Assembly: GCA_016710115.1 (NCBI GenBank)
Contig: JADJLN010000006.1
Coordinates: forward strand, 124,001-188,000
Length of the DNA stretch: 64,000 nt
DNA from: Saprospiraceae bacterium
GTDB lineage: Bacteria > Bacteroidota > Bacteroidia > Chitinophagales > Saprospiraceae
Direction of reading: 5' to 3'
Each line of letters begins with the position of its first letter. The stretch's first letter is position 1. Below the pieces are notes generated by a model, which saw nothing but the letters and a program-made list of their open reading frames with translations, was not told the DNA's origin and ran no database searches. The translations under genes and the position numbers were made by a program. Positions 1-9,011 of the stretch are shown here, one piece after another.

Positions 1-473
1 ATGTAATGCCCAATGCTGTATACCGACTCCAGTTCGCCAAGATCCGGCACTTCTCTATTCACCCCCGATAATCCCCAGAATTCCCGCACCAGATCAATGA
101 TCCGTAACCGGTTCAGGTCATGCCCATTGGCGACAGATTGGATGCGTTCAATCGGACCACCAGGGTAAAGCCACCCGATCAACATGGGAAAAAAGTCAAT
201 CGTCTTCACCACTCCCAGCCCCTCGACAACCACATCCATCCGGCCATCTTCATATTGTGTCTCAATAGAAACCAGCCGCATTTCAGTAGCCAATTCCTGC
301 ACGTTTCGATCGAACACTGCGGGAATGCAAAATGGTGATCCTGTCTCAGCAACATGATGGATCAACTGGCGATATCGCGGTTCGAAGATGTGCAGATTGA
401 TCCGCTCACCAGGGAAGGGCACCAGTTCAAGTGGAAAATGAGGCAAAATGGGTGCTCGATTCGGATTGGTCAT
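1..473 (-). CDS. LON peptidase substrate-binding domain protein (partial, C-terminus outside window)
   Basis: The reading frame is open from an ATG at 473 on the minus strand to the window edge, giving about 157 residues. The N-terminus reads MTNPNRAPILPHFPLELVPF, followed by PGE and NLHIFEPRYRQLI. This is the hallmark opening of the LON N-terminal (substrate-binding) domain family, where a hydrophobic FPL-x-x-VPFPGE strand precedes the IFEPRYRxL helix. Stand-alone proteins of this type in Bacteroidota carry only this domain, without the AAA+ or protease parts of Lon; that is also my expectation here, but the end is not visible. The gene is divergent from the alpha-2-macroglobulin gene across an 85-base gap. 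The function of the stand-alone family is unknown. Confidence 0.85.
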   Translation of the reverse strand, partial: MTNPNRAPILPHFPLELVPFPGERINLHIFEPRYRQLIHHVAETGSPFCIPAVFDRNVQELATEMRLVSIETQYEDGRMDVVVEGLGVVKTIDFFPMLIGWLYPGGPIERIQSVANGHDLNRLRIIDLVREFWGLSGVNREVPDLGELESVYSIGHY

Positions 474-558
474 AACCGAAGAATTCAATCGCGGCAAATA
501 TGTTGAAATCTGCCGAATACCGGATATCCGTTCTTAAATTAGTGGCTCAACCCGAACC

Positions 559-3500
559 ATGCGATTCTACCCTGTTTTCCTCATTCTGGCCATCCTCACT
601 TTCTTTTCAGCCTGCCAGAAATCCCGGCCAGAATTATCCAACCCTGATCACTTTGAGGCCTATATTTCTGCCTACAGTGGCCCGATCATCAATCGGACCG
701 ATCCGATCCTGATCACGTTCACCGCGCCTTATGGGAAAGGCCAGGAAGAACAGGAGGTCACACCTCAACCTGTCCAGCTCCTCCCTGCCATTGGAGGGAA
801 AACGATCTGGATGGACGCCTATACGCTGCAATTCACGCCGGTCAATCCGCTCACTTCCGGAATGGAGTACATGGTTGATTTGAATATGGGGCAATTGATC
901 CAGGGGCTCCATGATACCTTGCACCATTTTCGATTTGTAGTCCGAGTCAAGGACCAGTTTCTTCGGTTACAAACCGAAGATCTCACGATCCCGGATCCGG
1001 CTTCACCAAATCTGTTTTCCCTAAAGGGAATCCTCCACACAAACGATATGGCGGACCCCGCGCTGGTCGAAGCCTGCCTGACGGTCCGCGACAACAACCA
1101 GAAACCTGCCATTCAATGGGACCATGACCCGAACGGGTTGACGCACCGGTTCAGCCTGAGTGGTATACAGCAGCAAAAGGAGGACCGGCAGTTCACGCTG
1201 GCCATTGATGGATCTCCGTTGGGATTGGAACTGAACAGTGAGCAACAACTGACAATCCCGGGGAGCGCTTTGTTTCGTGTATCCCAATATCGAGTAGAAC
1301 AAGGCAGTCAGTCCATTGTCCATCTGACCTTTTCCCATCTGGTTGATCCCGATCAGGATCTGACCGGTTTGATCCTCATTCGCGAAAAACCTCAGCTCTC
1401 GCCTCGTTTTTTAATCGATGCGAACAAGATCACCTGTTATTTTCCCGAGCGACTGGAAGGCATTTACAACCTCGATGTCCTTGTCGGTGTCCGAAATATC
1501 CAGAAACTGCGACTGGCCCAGCCATACAGTGCAAAAACGTCATTTACGCAAGTGGCTCCTCAAGTCCGACTGGCCGGAATGGGGATGATCCTGCCTCGGT
1601 CGGAAGAGCTCTATTTCCCATTTGAAGCGGTTAATCTGGAAGCTGTAGAAGTAGAAATATTCAAGATCTATTCTAACAATATCCTGCAGTTTCTGCAGGT
1701 CAACAGCATGGATGGCAATTATGAATTGCAGCGGGTGGGCAAGGTCGTCTATCGGGGCACGGTCGACCTCAGTGCACTGAATCCTGAGCGGAACAACTTT
1801 GAATGGGTCCAGTATGCTCTCGATCTGGCACCCCTCATTCAACGTGATCCGAACGCGTTGTATCAGATCCGGATCGGGTTCTGGCCGCATCAAACCGGGT
1901 ATATCTGTGATGGGGAGACAGCCACATCCAGCTCGCAAACCGAAGATGAATCCGGTGATGAAGAAGGCTACTGGGAACAAGAGGGTAATATCGAAGAATC
2001 GATCATGAATGCCTATTGGGGCCCATACGGCTACCAGCGTGACTATTCCTGGGAAAACCGGGAAAATCCATGTGCACCGGAGTACTACAATTCAGATCGG
2101 TTCATCAGTCGCAATGTGCTCGCCTCCGACCTGGGGATTACGGTAAAAATGGGCGACAATGGAGATCTGTTGACCGTGGTCACAGACCTGCGTACAGCTG
2201 ATCCGATCGATGGTGCCCAGATCGAATACTATGATGCCCAATTGCAGCGCCTTGCCAGTGTAAAAACAGATGAGCACGGTATGGTTCTGGGTCGATTGAA
2301 GACCTACCCCGATTTTGTGGTGGTCCGGTCCCGGGAATCCACAGGTTATCTGGCTTTGAGAAAAAATGAAGGTCCTTCTGCATCCGATTTTGAAACCGCC
2401 GGTGTGGCTGTTCAGAAAGGACTACGTGGTTACCCGTATGCTGAACGAGGTGTCTGGCGTCCCGGAGATTCCATCTTTCTCCACCTGATCCTTCATGATC
2501 CTGAAAAAACGCTACCCCTAAACTATCCAGTCAGCATGGAGGTCTTTGACCCCAGGGGTCGGCTGGCTTACAAGACGGTGAATGCCGAGCCGACTGGTGC
2601 CATCTATCCATTTACATTCGCCACGTTGCCGGATGCCCCGACAGGTACCTGGCATGCCAAGTTTATGGCCGGTGGTGCAACTTTCCACCATTATCTGCGA
2701 GTGGAGACGATCAAACCCAACCGGCTGAAGCTGAAACTCGATTTTGGAAAGGATCGCCTTTCCGCTCAAAACGAGCCCATCCAGGCCACCCTCCAGGCAA
2801 ACTGGCTGCATGGTACTCCGGCAAAACATCAGGCTGTTCAGATTGAAGCCAGGGCCCATCACGTCAAGCCTGTATTCAAGAAATTTGAAGGGTACAATTT
2901 TACTCATGAAGAACACCAGGGAGAAAACTTCTCCGGATCTGTGTGGGTCGAAGGACGAACAGATGAAAAGGAACCTGTCAAATCGCTGACAAAGAGCTGC
3001 TGGGAAACCGACACGTTCCCGGACAGCTGCGGTTCGATTTCAAATTCCGGGTGGATGAACCGGGAGGCGGTTTCAGTCAGGATTTTCGATCCATCCCTTA
3101 TGACCCGTACACATCCTATTGCGGGATCAAAATTCCGCGGAATCAATACGGTACTCGAGTTTTGGCCCGAATGAACCCGTTACAATTTCCTTTGCCTGTG
3201 TCGATCCGACAGGAAAACCTGTTGCCGGTCGCCAGTTGACCGTAAAGAACGTGCGCATGGAATGGCGCTGGTGGTGGGAACGATATCGCGACAACCGGAT
3301 GGACTACAATCAGGACGACAGCAAGGACATCCGGGAAGAAAAAACCGTTACCACCAACAGCCAGGGAATTGCAGAATGGAAACTGACGTTTCAGGAATAT
3401 TCACGGTACCTGATCGAGGTTTGTGATCCGGAGTCAGGTCATTGTGCAGGCGGAAATATCTATATCTACGACAGATCAAGTCCGGCAAACAAAGATTCCC

Positions 3501-6171
3501 GATATTTTTCATTTTCAACCGATCGGGATACCTATCAGCCAGGAGATGAAGTGCAGATCAATCTGCCTGGTGCAACAGCCGGTAAAGCACTGATCAGTGT
3601 GGAGAATGGCTCCGGGATCCTGGAAGCTCATCTGATCCCATTGAAACCGGACCAAACCACGTACAAGATTGCGGTCACCCGGGCCATGAAGCCAAACGTC
3701 TACCTCCATGTGGCTCTGATCCAGCCACATGATCAAGCAAACCGCGACCTGCCGTTGCGATTGTACAGCATCCAGTCCATCCAGATCCAGGACCCCGATG
3801 CACACCTCCAACCCATAGTCACGGCACCAGCTGAAATGCGACCTGATCAGCGTTATCCGATCACCGTCAAGGAGCAGAAGGGCAAGCCCATGGCCTATAC
3901 ACTCGCCCTTGTAGATGAGGGCTTGCTGGATCTCACCCGATTTCCCACGCCTGACCCGTACAAGCATATCTATTCCAAAGAAGCACTGGGTGTCAGTACA
4001 TGGGATATCTATGATCAGGTCCTGGGAGGTTATGGAGGTGAGTTGCGACGGATCATTGCCATTGGAGGCGATGGTGCTGCAGGAAAACCGGAAGGGAGCC
4101 CCAAAGCCAACCGGTTCAAGCCGGCTATAGTCCACCTGGGGCCATTCCAGCTCAAACGCGGACAGACTGCCACACACCAGGTTTCGATCGACAATTATGT
4201 CGGACAGGTCCGGCTGATGGTTGTCGCTGCGGGAGATCTGGCGTATGGCCAAACCGAAAATCCATACCGATCCGCAAACCCTTGATGACTGTGGCGACCC
4301 TCCCAAGACAGCTGGGCATTCGCGAGACATTAAACTTGCCTGTTACGGTTTTTGCCATGGATAAGAAGATCCGGAATGTTGAGGTAACGGTTCGCGAGTC
4401 CAGCGGTCTGGTCCGATTTACCAAGCCGGCAAAAGCGTCGCTTCAATTTTCGGGGCCTGATGATCAAACAGTCTATTTTCCACTGGTCGTATCCGATCGA
4501 TCTGGTATCGCCCGATTTACTATTGAGGTCAAGGGCAATGGAGAAAGTGCCTCACAACAGATTGAGATCGATGTACGTAATCCCAATCCATACCAAACCA
4601 CCACCCATGCCCAGCTTGTCAAGCCAGGACAGGCTGCAACCTTCAACGTGCCCTTAATCGGCACTCCCGGCACAAATACCGTTGTGTTGGAAGGGTTTAC
4701 ACTGCCTCCGGCACGGGTAACAAAACACCTGAACACGCTCATGAACTATGGCTTCGGATGCCTGGAACAAACGACCTCCAAAGTATTCCCCCTGTTATAT
4801 ATTCCGTACCTGGCGGATATTCCTGAACCCGCAGCCCGAGACATCCGAGATCGGGTATCCGCAGGTATACAACGGATTCTTTCCATGAAAGATGGAGCAG
4901 GACGTCTGACATATTGGCCCCGCGGAAATTACCATCACATGTGGAGTGAGATCTATGCAACCTTATTCCTCAACCTCGCCAAACAGGAAGGCTATGTCAT
5001 ATCAGAATCTTCGCTCAAATCGATCATGACATCGCATAAACGCCTTGCGAACGAATGGTCAGCCAGTAAAAAAATCCTGGAAGAGTATGGGCACTATTCG
5101 CATACACTCCAGGCGTTTCGACTCTTTATGCTGGCCATCAGCGGCGAGCCACAATTGGGGGCTATGAATCGCCTCATGGAAGAACCTCAGCTGCCGGAAC
5201 TGGAACGATGGCTGCTGGCCAGTGCTTATGCCCGTGCAGGTAAAACAGATGTCAGCAAACGAATTGTCGCCGGCCTTGGCAATGCCGTGTCCATTTATCG
5301 CGACAGCCGTGTCACCTTCGGTTCGGATGTGCGCGACCTCGGCCTGATCGTGATCGCCATGCAGGATGTTGGCGACCGAGTCAAAGGTTTTGCAACATTG
5401 AAAAAAATGGCGGACCTGATGAACAGCAACAGGTGGTATTCTACCCACTCACTTGCTGTCGGCCTTTGGGCATATGCTTCCTATGCGCGCACCGTACCCA
5501 AACCGGAAAGCCTCTCCCTCACCTATGCACTGGCAAATGGAACGAAGAAACAGATGGCCACGAATCAGAATATGTTGAAGGTGGGCTTACCCCCTGGTGA
5601 TGTGAACAAACAAAAACTGGTGGTGACCAATACCTCCAAATCAGAAATGTATATCCAACTATCATTAACCGGAAAACCGGATATCTCGGAAGAAAAGGGA
5701 TATTCCAAAGGGATCAGCCTGGATGTGGCTTATCGGATGCCCAATGGCGAGAGCGTGAATTATAAACGGATACCAAGGGGTACAGACTTCTTTGCCACTG
5801 CCCGAATAGCTCATCTCGGAGCTTCCGGAGAAATGCTGACGGAAGTAGCCCTGCAACAGATCATCCCGACAGGATGGGAAATCCGCAATCTGCGAATGGA
5901 CCAGATGCAGATCACCAAACTCGAACAATCCAGTTCCAAATACCAGGATGTCAAAGATGACCGCGTCAATCATTTCCTTGATCTGGCTGTCACTCTGGAT
6001 GAACAGAACAAACGGATCGCTCAGGTCTATACCATTGCTCTGACTGCTGCATATCCAGGGCGTTTCTACCTGCCCGCGCAGAAGGTTGAAGCCATGTATA
6101 ATCCGGATTTCTCAGCGCTCATTCCTGGCGGATGGGTTGAGGTATATGATCCGATACTGGAATCAGATTGA
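559..6171 (+). CDS. Alpha-2-macroglobulin family lipoprotein (broken by three single-base frameshifts)
   Basis: The product is a bacterial alpha-2-macroglobulin of about 1,870 residues, thought in this family to trap proteases at the cell envelope. A lipoprotein signal opens it: a hydrophobic stretch ending FFSAC, cysteine about residue 20. MG-type domains fill most of the length; the segment with LVDEGLLDL is the typical bait-side MG motif, and the thioester motif CLEQ is encoded at 4759-4770 inside YGFGCLEQTTSKVFP, so the thioester is predicted to be intact. The frame breaks three times: near 2965-2972 (AAAA), 3152-3156 (TTTT) and 4256-4260 (AAAA). In each case adding one base to the homopolymer restores family-like sequence (for example RVFGPNEPV and EKSIPIRKPLMTVATLPR). 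The frame order 1-3-2-1 fits three one-base losses. I therefore treat the gene as intact in the cell. No pbpC neighbour, the common partner of this family, is present. Confidence 0.88.
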
Positions 6172-6226
6172 TTCCGCAATCAGTGTTGTCAGCTCTGTGT
6201 ATTTGTTCAAGGAGCCTTGCGGAATC
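6170..6226. repeat. 10-bp perfect inverted repeat between convergent genes
   Basis: GATTCCGCAA at 6170-6179 is matched exactly by TTGCGGAATC at 6217-6226, with a 37-base loop. It overlaps the stop codon of the alpha-2-macroglobulin gene and lies before the convergent MbnP-like gene. There is no T-run, so it is not a typical terminator. It may still end transcription or protect the 3' end (inference). Confidence 0.4.
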
Positions 6227-6356
6227 CCGCAAGCCGATGTGAGATCGGGGAATGAACGGTCAGGATAGAACGCCTTTTTGTGAAATAATCCAATGGCTTC
6301 TAATCAGGCACTGCCTTGTTTGTTCCGCGTGAAAATCAGCAGGCGGCAACACGGAA

Positions 6357-7331
6357 TCAATGAATGATGACCTGCTGACGATCAACGATCTGCTGATCTA
6401 CCTCCAAAACCAGGAAATAGCTGCCGGCAACAGGAGCGTCAATATTCATGGTGCCCTCCCCCTTAACAGTCGGCTGAATGGCGACCTGTCTGCCATTCAA
6501 ATCAACAAGAAGAATGCGGCCCGTGCTCCACTCAGGGATGTCATATCCAACCTGAAAAAGTCCATTTACCGGATTTGCCTTGAGAAGCAATCGAGCATCA
6601 CGATTTCTCTCCGGACTATCCGAGGAAGAAACCAGATTCTGGCCTGTAAATACAGGGCCCTTGTAAAAATTGCTCATCATCTTCGTGATCAGTGATCCAC
6701 TTCCATGCAGAATATTATCCATGCTCACGCCATCAAACAGTTTGAGATAATCACCGGTGATATGGATGGTTGAAGATTGATTGGCAGGCTGAGGTGAATC
6801 GAGCATGACTTCCATATGCACCAGCAGTTCGTCACCGACTGCGTGGAACTCCCAAATCTTCTCCGGGTCACCGTCCTGGTTTCCGTCCAGCAAACCTTCA
6901 ATGGCCAGAAAACGATATCCACTGGCCCATCCCCAATGCATACTGGGAGATTGAAAGGACAATGGGTGACTGGCTGGCCACAGCGCCGGGTCAGCATGAT
7001 TGGTCGCACTGTCGACGCCGATATTAAACGCAACCCCTTCGATATTGGTCAGGTCAGCGAGACCCAGATCATAATCTGAATCACTACCATGAGCCAGCAG
7101 ATAGACTTGCGGGAAAGCTGTTCGTTGGCCACCATCATGAATGACTTCAATATCACTCAGGTAATAGGACAACCGGGTGACCATGAAATTCCCCTGTATG
7201 GATGAATAGATTTCTCCCGGCGCGAGCATCTCATCGCCGATCATATGCTGGATCTGCAGAGAAACCGGCACTTGTTGGGCAAATGACCATTGACTGGCCA
7301 ACAGAAACAGAAGAACAGACAACATTTTCAT
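6357..7331 (-). CDS. MbnP-like secreted protein with T9SS type A-like C-terminal sorting domain
   Basis: This is a 324-residue protein with a signal peptide ending SQWSFAQ at about residue 19. Residues of about 24-200 match the MbnP family pattern: FMVTRLSYYLSDIEVI, then YLLAHGSDS, FNIGVDSATNHADP, and the hallmark SMHWGWASGYRFLAIEG. MbnP proteins are periplasmic or surface copper/tryptophan-derived-cofactor-linked proteins usually paired with the di-haem MbnH; no MbnH gene is visible here. The last 80 residues (LLLKANPVNG, VDLNGRQV, GSYFLVLEVDQQIVDRQQVI) look like a Por-secretion (type A) C-terminal domain, so the protein is probably exported across the outer membrane. It starts 18 bases after the stop of the NqrM-like gene and is probably co-transcribed with it. 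Confidence 0.75.
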   Translation of the reverse strand: MKMLSVLLFLLASQWSFAQQVPVSLQIQHMIGDEMLAPGEIYSSIQGNFMVTRLSYYLSDIEVIHDGGQRTAFPQVYLLAHGSDSDYDLGLADLTNIEGVAFNIGVDSATNHADPALWPASHPLSFQSPSMHWGWASGYRFLAIEGLLDGNQDGDPEKIWEFHAVGDELLVHMEVMLDSPQPANQSSTIHITGDYLKLFDGVSMDNILHGSGSLITKMMSNFYKGPVFTGQNLVSSSDSPERNRDARLLLKANPVNGLFQVGYDIPEWSTGRILLVDLNGRQVAIQPTVKGEGTMNIDAPVAGSYFLVLEVDQQIVDRQQVIIH

Positions 7332-7349
7332 AAGGAAAGTTTGTTGAGG

Positions 7350-7559
7350 TCAGGCTTTGCCGGGTTCCGGCATTTTGCACGCTTCATCCGGCTTCTTGCC
7401 GCATACCGTACATTCTCCCAGTTGGTTTTTCAGCATGGGATTATTGGAGGAACAACTGCCTCTGAATTCATTCCCTGTCAGGATGTGACGAATGTTGATG
7501 AGAACGAACGAGATCAGGAATACCCCGAATATAATGGCCAGAGTGGTGAGGAATTGCAT
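7350..7559 (-). CDS. NqrM-like (DUF539) small membrane protein
   Basis: A 69-residue protein is read from the ATG at 7559. A longer frame opens at 7598, but the hydrophobic segment begins directly at MQFLTTLAIIFGVFLISFVL, which favours the inner start. One membrane helix is followed by a short Cys-rich tail: GSC, then CTVCGKKPDEAC. That arrangement (GSCxxxN, CxxCGxxPxxC) is characteristic of NqrM/DUF539, which is needed for maturation (iron delivery) of the Na+-translocating NADH:quinone reductase. No nqr genes are in the window. It is probably the first gene of a two-gene unit with the MbnP-like gene. Assignment rests on the Cys pattern and size alone. Confidence 0.7.
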   Translation of the reverse strand: MQFLTTLAIIFGVFLISFVLINIRHILTGNEFRGSCSSNNPMLKNQLGECTVCGKKPDEACKMPEPGKA

Positions 7560-7580
7560 AGGGATTGCTTGTACAACACA

Positions 7581-7588
7581 CAAATCTA
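7581..7588 (-). promoter_or_regulatory. Possible -7 element for the NqrM-like gene
   Basis: On the minus strand TAGATTTG (TAnnTTTG) lies about 22 bases before the chosen start codon at 7559. I see no good TTTG element at the expected spacing upstream, so this is a half match only. Confidence 0.35.
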
Positions 7589-7636
7589 ACAGCTTCACAC
7601 CATCTTTGGTTCAGAAATTGAAATCTGCAAACCGAT

Positions 7637-8419
7637 ATGGACCCCAATCGACACACCCAGAGTGAAGCGGCATTTGGAAGACTGTGCCGCATCATGGATG
7701 AATTGCGGGAGCAATGCCCTTGGGACAGGAAACAGACTTTGGGCAGTTTGCGCAATCTGACTATCGAAGAGACCTATGAGCTTGCCGATGCCATTCTGGA
7801 TGAAGACCTGCCAGGGATCCGGGAAGAACTTGGTGATCTCCTGCTGCATATGGTTTTCTATGCGCGGATCGCTGAAGAGCAAGGCGCCTTTACCATAGCT
7901 GATTCGTTACACGGCATCTGTGAGAAACTGATTGAACGTCATCCACATATCTATGGTGATGTTCAGGTCAATGATGCGGAGGAAGTCAAACAGAACTGGG
8001 AAAAGATCAAGTTGAGAACGGGAAAAAAATCTGTTTTGGAAGGAGTGCCCAATTCCCTGCCAGCAATGGTGAAAGCTTACAGGATGCAGGAAAAGACAGC
8101 GCAGGTCGGATTCGAGTGGGATACGGCCGACCAGGTTTGGGAGAAGGTCGTGGAGGAATTGGGCGAACTGAAGGATGCGCTGCACAATCAGGAAGGACAC
8201 ACCCGGGTCGAAGAGGAGTTTGGAGATGTGTTGTTTGCGTTGATCAATTATGCACGCTTTATCCAGGTGGATCCGGAAACAGCATTGGAGAAGGTGAATC
8301 GAAAATTCAAACGCCGGTTTGAATACATCGAATCCCATGCAGGGCGTGAACTCAGCAGCATGACACTGGCGGAAATGGATGTATTATGGGAGGAGTCAAA
8401 GGCATATGATCAGAAATAG
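7637..8419 (+). CDS. mazG: Nucleoside triphosphate pyrophosphohydrolase MazG
   Basis: A 260-residue MazG hydrolyses nucleoside triphosphates to monophosphates and pyrophosphate, a housecleaning reaction. Two MazG domains are visible: the first opens with FGRLCRIMDELREQCPWDRK and carries TIEETYELADAI and EELGDLLLHMVFYARIA; the second carries VVEELGELKDAL and VEEEFGDVLFALINYARF. The paired EExxE/ExxD acidic motifs that bind magnesium are present in both halves. Length is normal for the two-domain family. The gene is divergent from the NqrM-like gene and ends 30 bases before the rpsO promoter. Confidence 0.95.
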   Translation: MDPNRHTQSEAAFGRLCRIMDELREQCPWDRKQTLGSLRNLTIEETYELADAILDEDLPGIREELGDLLLHMVFYARIAEEQGAFTIADSLHGICEKLIERHPHIYGDVQVNDAEEVKQNWEKIKLRTGKKSVLEGVPNSLPAMVKAYRMQEKTAQVGFEWDTADQVWEKVVEELGELKDALHNQEGHTRVEEEFGDVLFALINYARFIQVDPETALEKVNRKFKRRFEYIESHAGRELSSMTLAEMDVLWEESKAYDQK

Positions 8420-8449
8420 GTTCTGCTTTTCATAAAAGACTGTGGCTTA

Positions 8450-8480
8450 TTTGAATAAATTGTAAAAACGTCTACCTTTG
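8450..8480 (+). promoter_or_regulatory. Bacteroidota-type promoter of rpsO
   Basis: TTTG at 8450-8453, a 19-base spacer and TACCTTTG at 8473-8480 match the Bacteroidota primary sigma consensus TTTG-N19-TAnnTTTG exactly. The predicted start of transcription is near 8487, giving a 5' leader of about 50 bases before rpsO, in which S15 autoregulation could act (inference). Confidence 0.85.
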
Positions 8481-8536
8481 CACCCGCTAAAGAAGATTTT
8501 CGAAATCGCATTTGGTCACCTATTTATTCTATAACC

Positions 8537-8812
8537 ATGAGTGTTTACCTGAGTAAGGAAAAGAAAGACGAGATTTTCGCCAAATATGGCGGCAGTGCGG
8601 GTAATACCGGATCTATTGAAGGTCAGGTTGCTTTGTTCACCTATCGCATCGCCAGCCTTTCCGATCATCTCAAGACAAATAACAAAGACCATTCATGTCG
8701 GCGTGCCTTGTTGCATCTGGTCGGCCAACGGAAGCGGATGTTATCCTATTTGATGAAAAAGGATATCACACGTTACCGGACGATCTGTGACGATCTGGGT
8801 ATCCGTCGCTAG
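8537..8812 (+). CDS. rpsO: 30S ribosomal protein S15
   Basis: A 91-residue protein with the S15 signature: TGSIEGQVALFTYRIASLSD, HLKTNNKDHSCRRALLHLVG and QRKRMLSYLMKKD. S15 binds the central domain of 16S rRNA early in 30S assembly and makes an intersubunit bridge. Length and motifs are normal. It has its own promoter and its own terminator, followed 200 bases later by pnp; the rpsO-pnp order is widely conserved in bacteria. Confidence 0.98.
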   Translation: MSVYLSKEKKDEIFAKYGGSAGNTGSIEGQVALFTYRIASLSDHLKTNNKDHSCRRALLHLVGQRKRMLSYLMKKDITRYRTICDDLGIRR

Positions 8813-8823
8813 ATAAACCATAC

Positions 8824-8855
8824 AAAGTGTCCTCATTTGGAGGACACTTTTTTTA
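8824..8855 (+). terminator. Intrinsic terminator of rpsO
   Basis: A stem AAAGTGTCCTC / GGAGGACACTTT with an ATTT loop is followed by a run of T, directly downstream of the rpsO stop codon. Confidence 0.92.
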
Positions 8856-9011
8856 TTCTCCCTTGTAAAGCGACCGTTCTGCATAGCAGCCCACGTTCTA
8901 CGCTCAACAACAACGGCTTCCCAACAACGCAAATCCCTGGGTATTCGCCGTGCTGTTCCATTCGCTTCGGGGGCATTGCCTTTTTATTGCTGACATTCAA
9001 ACGCCATTCAC

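Noticed and set aside
7637..7882. Minus-strand frame 7595-7882 opposite mazG
   Set aside because: It lies within the clearly coding mazG gene and has no family-like sequence.
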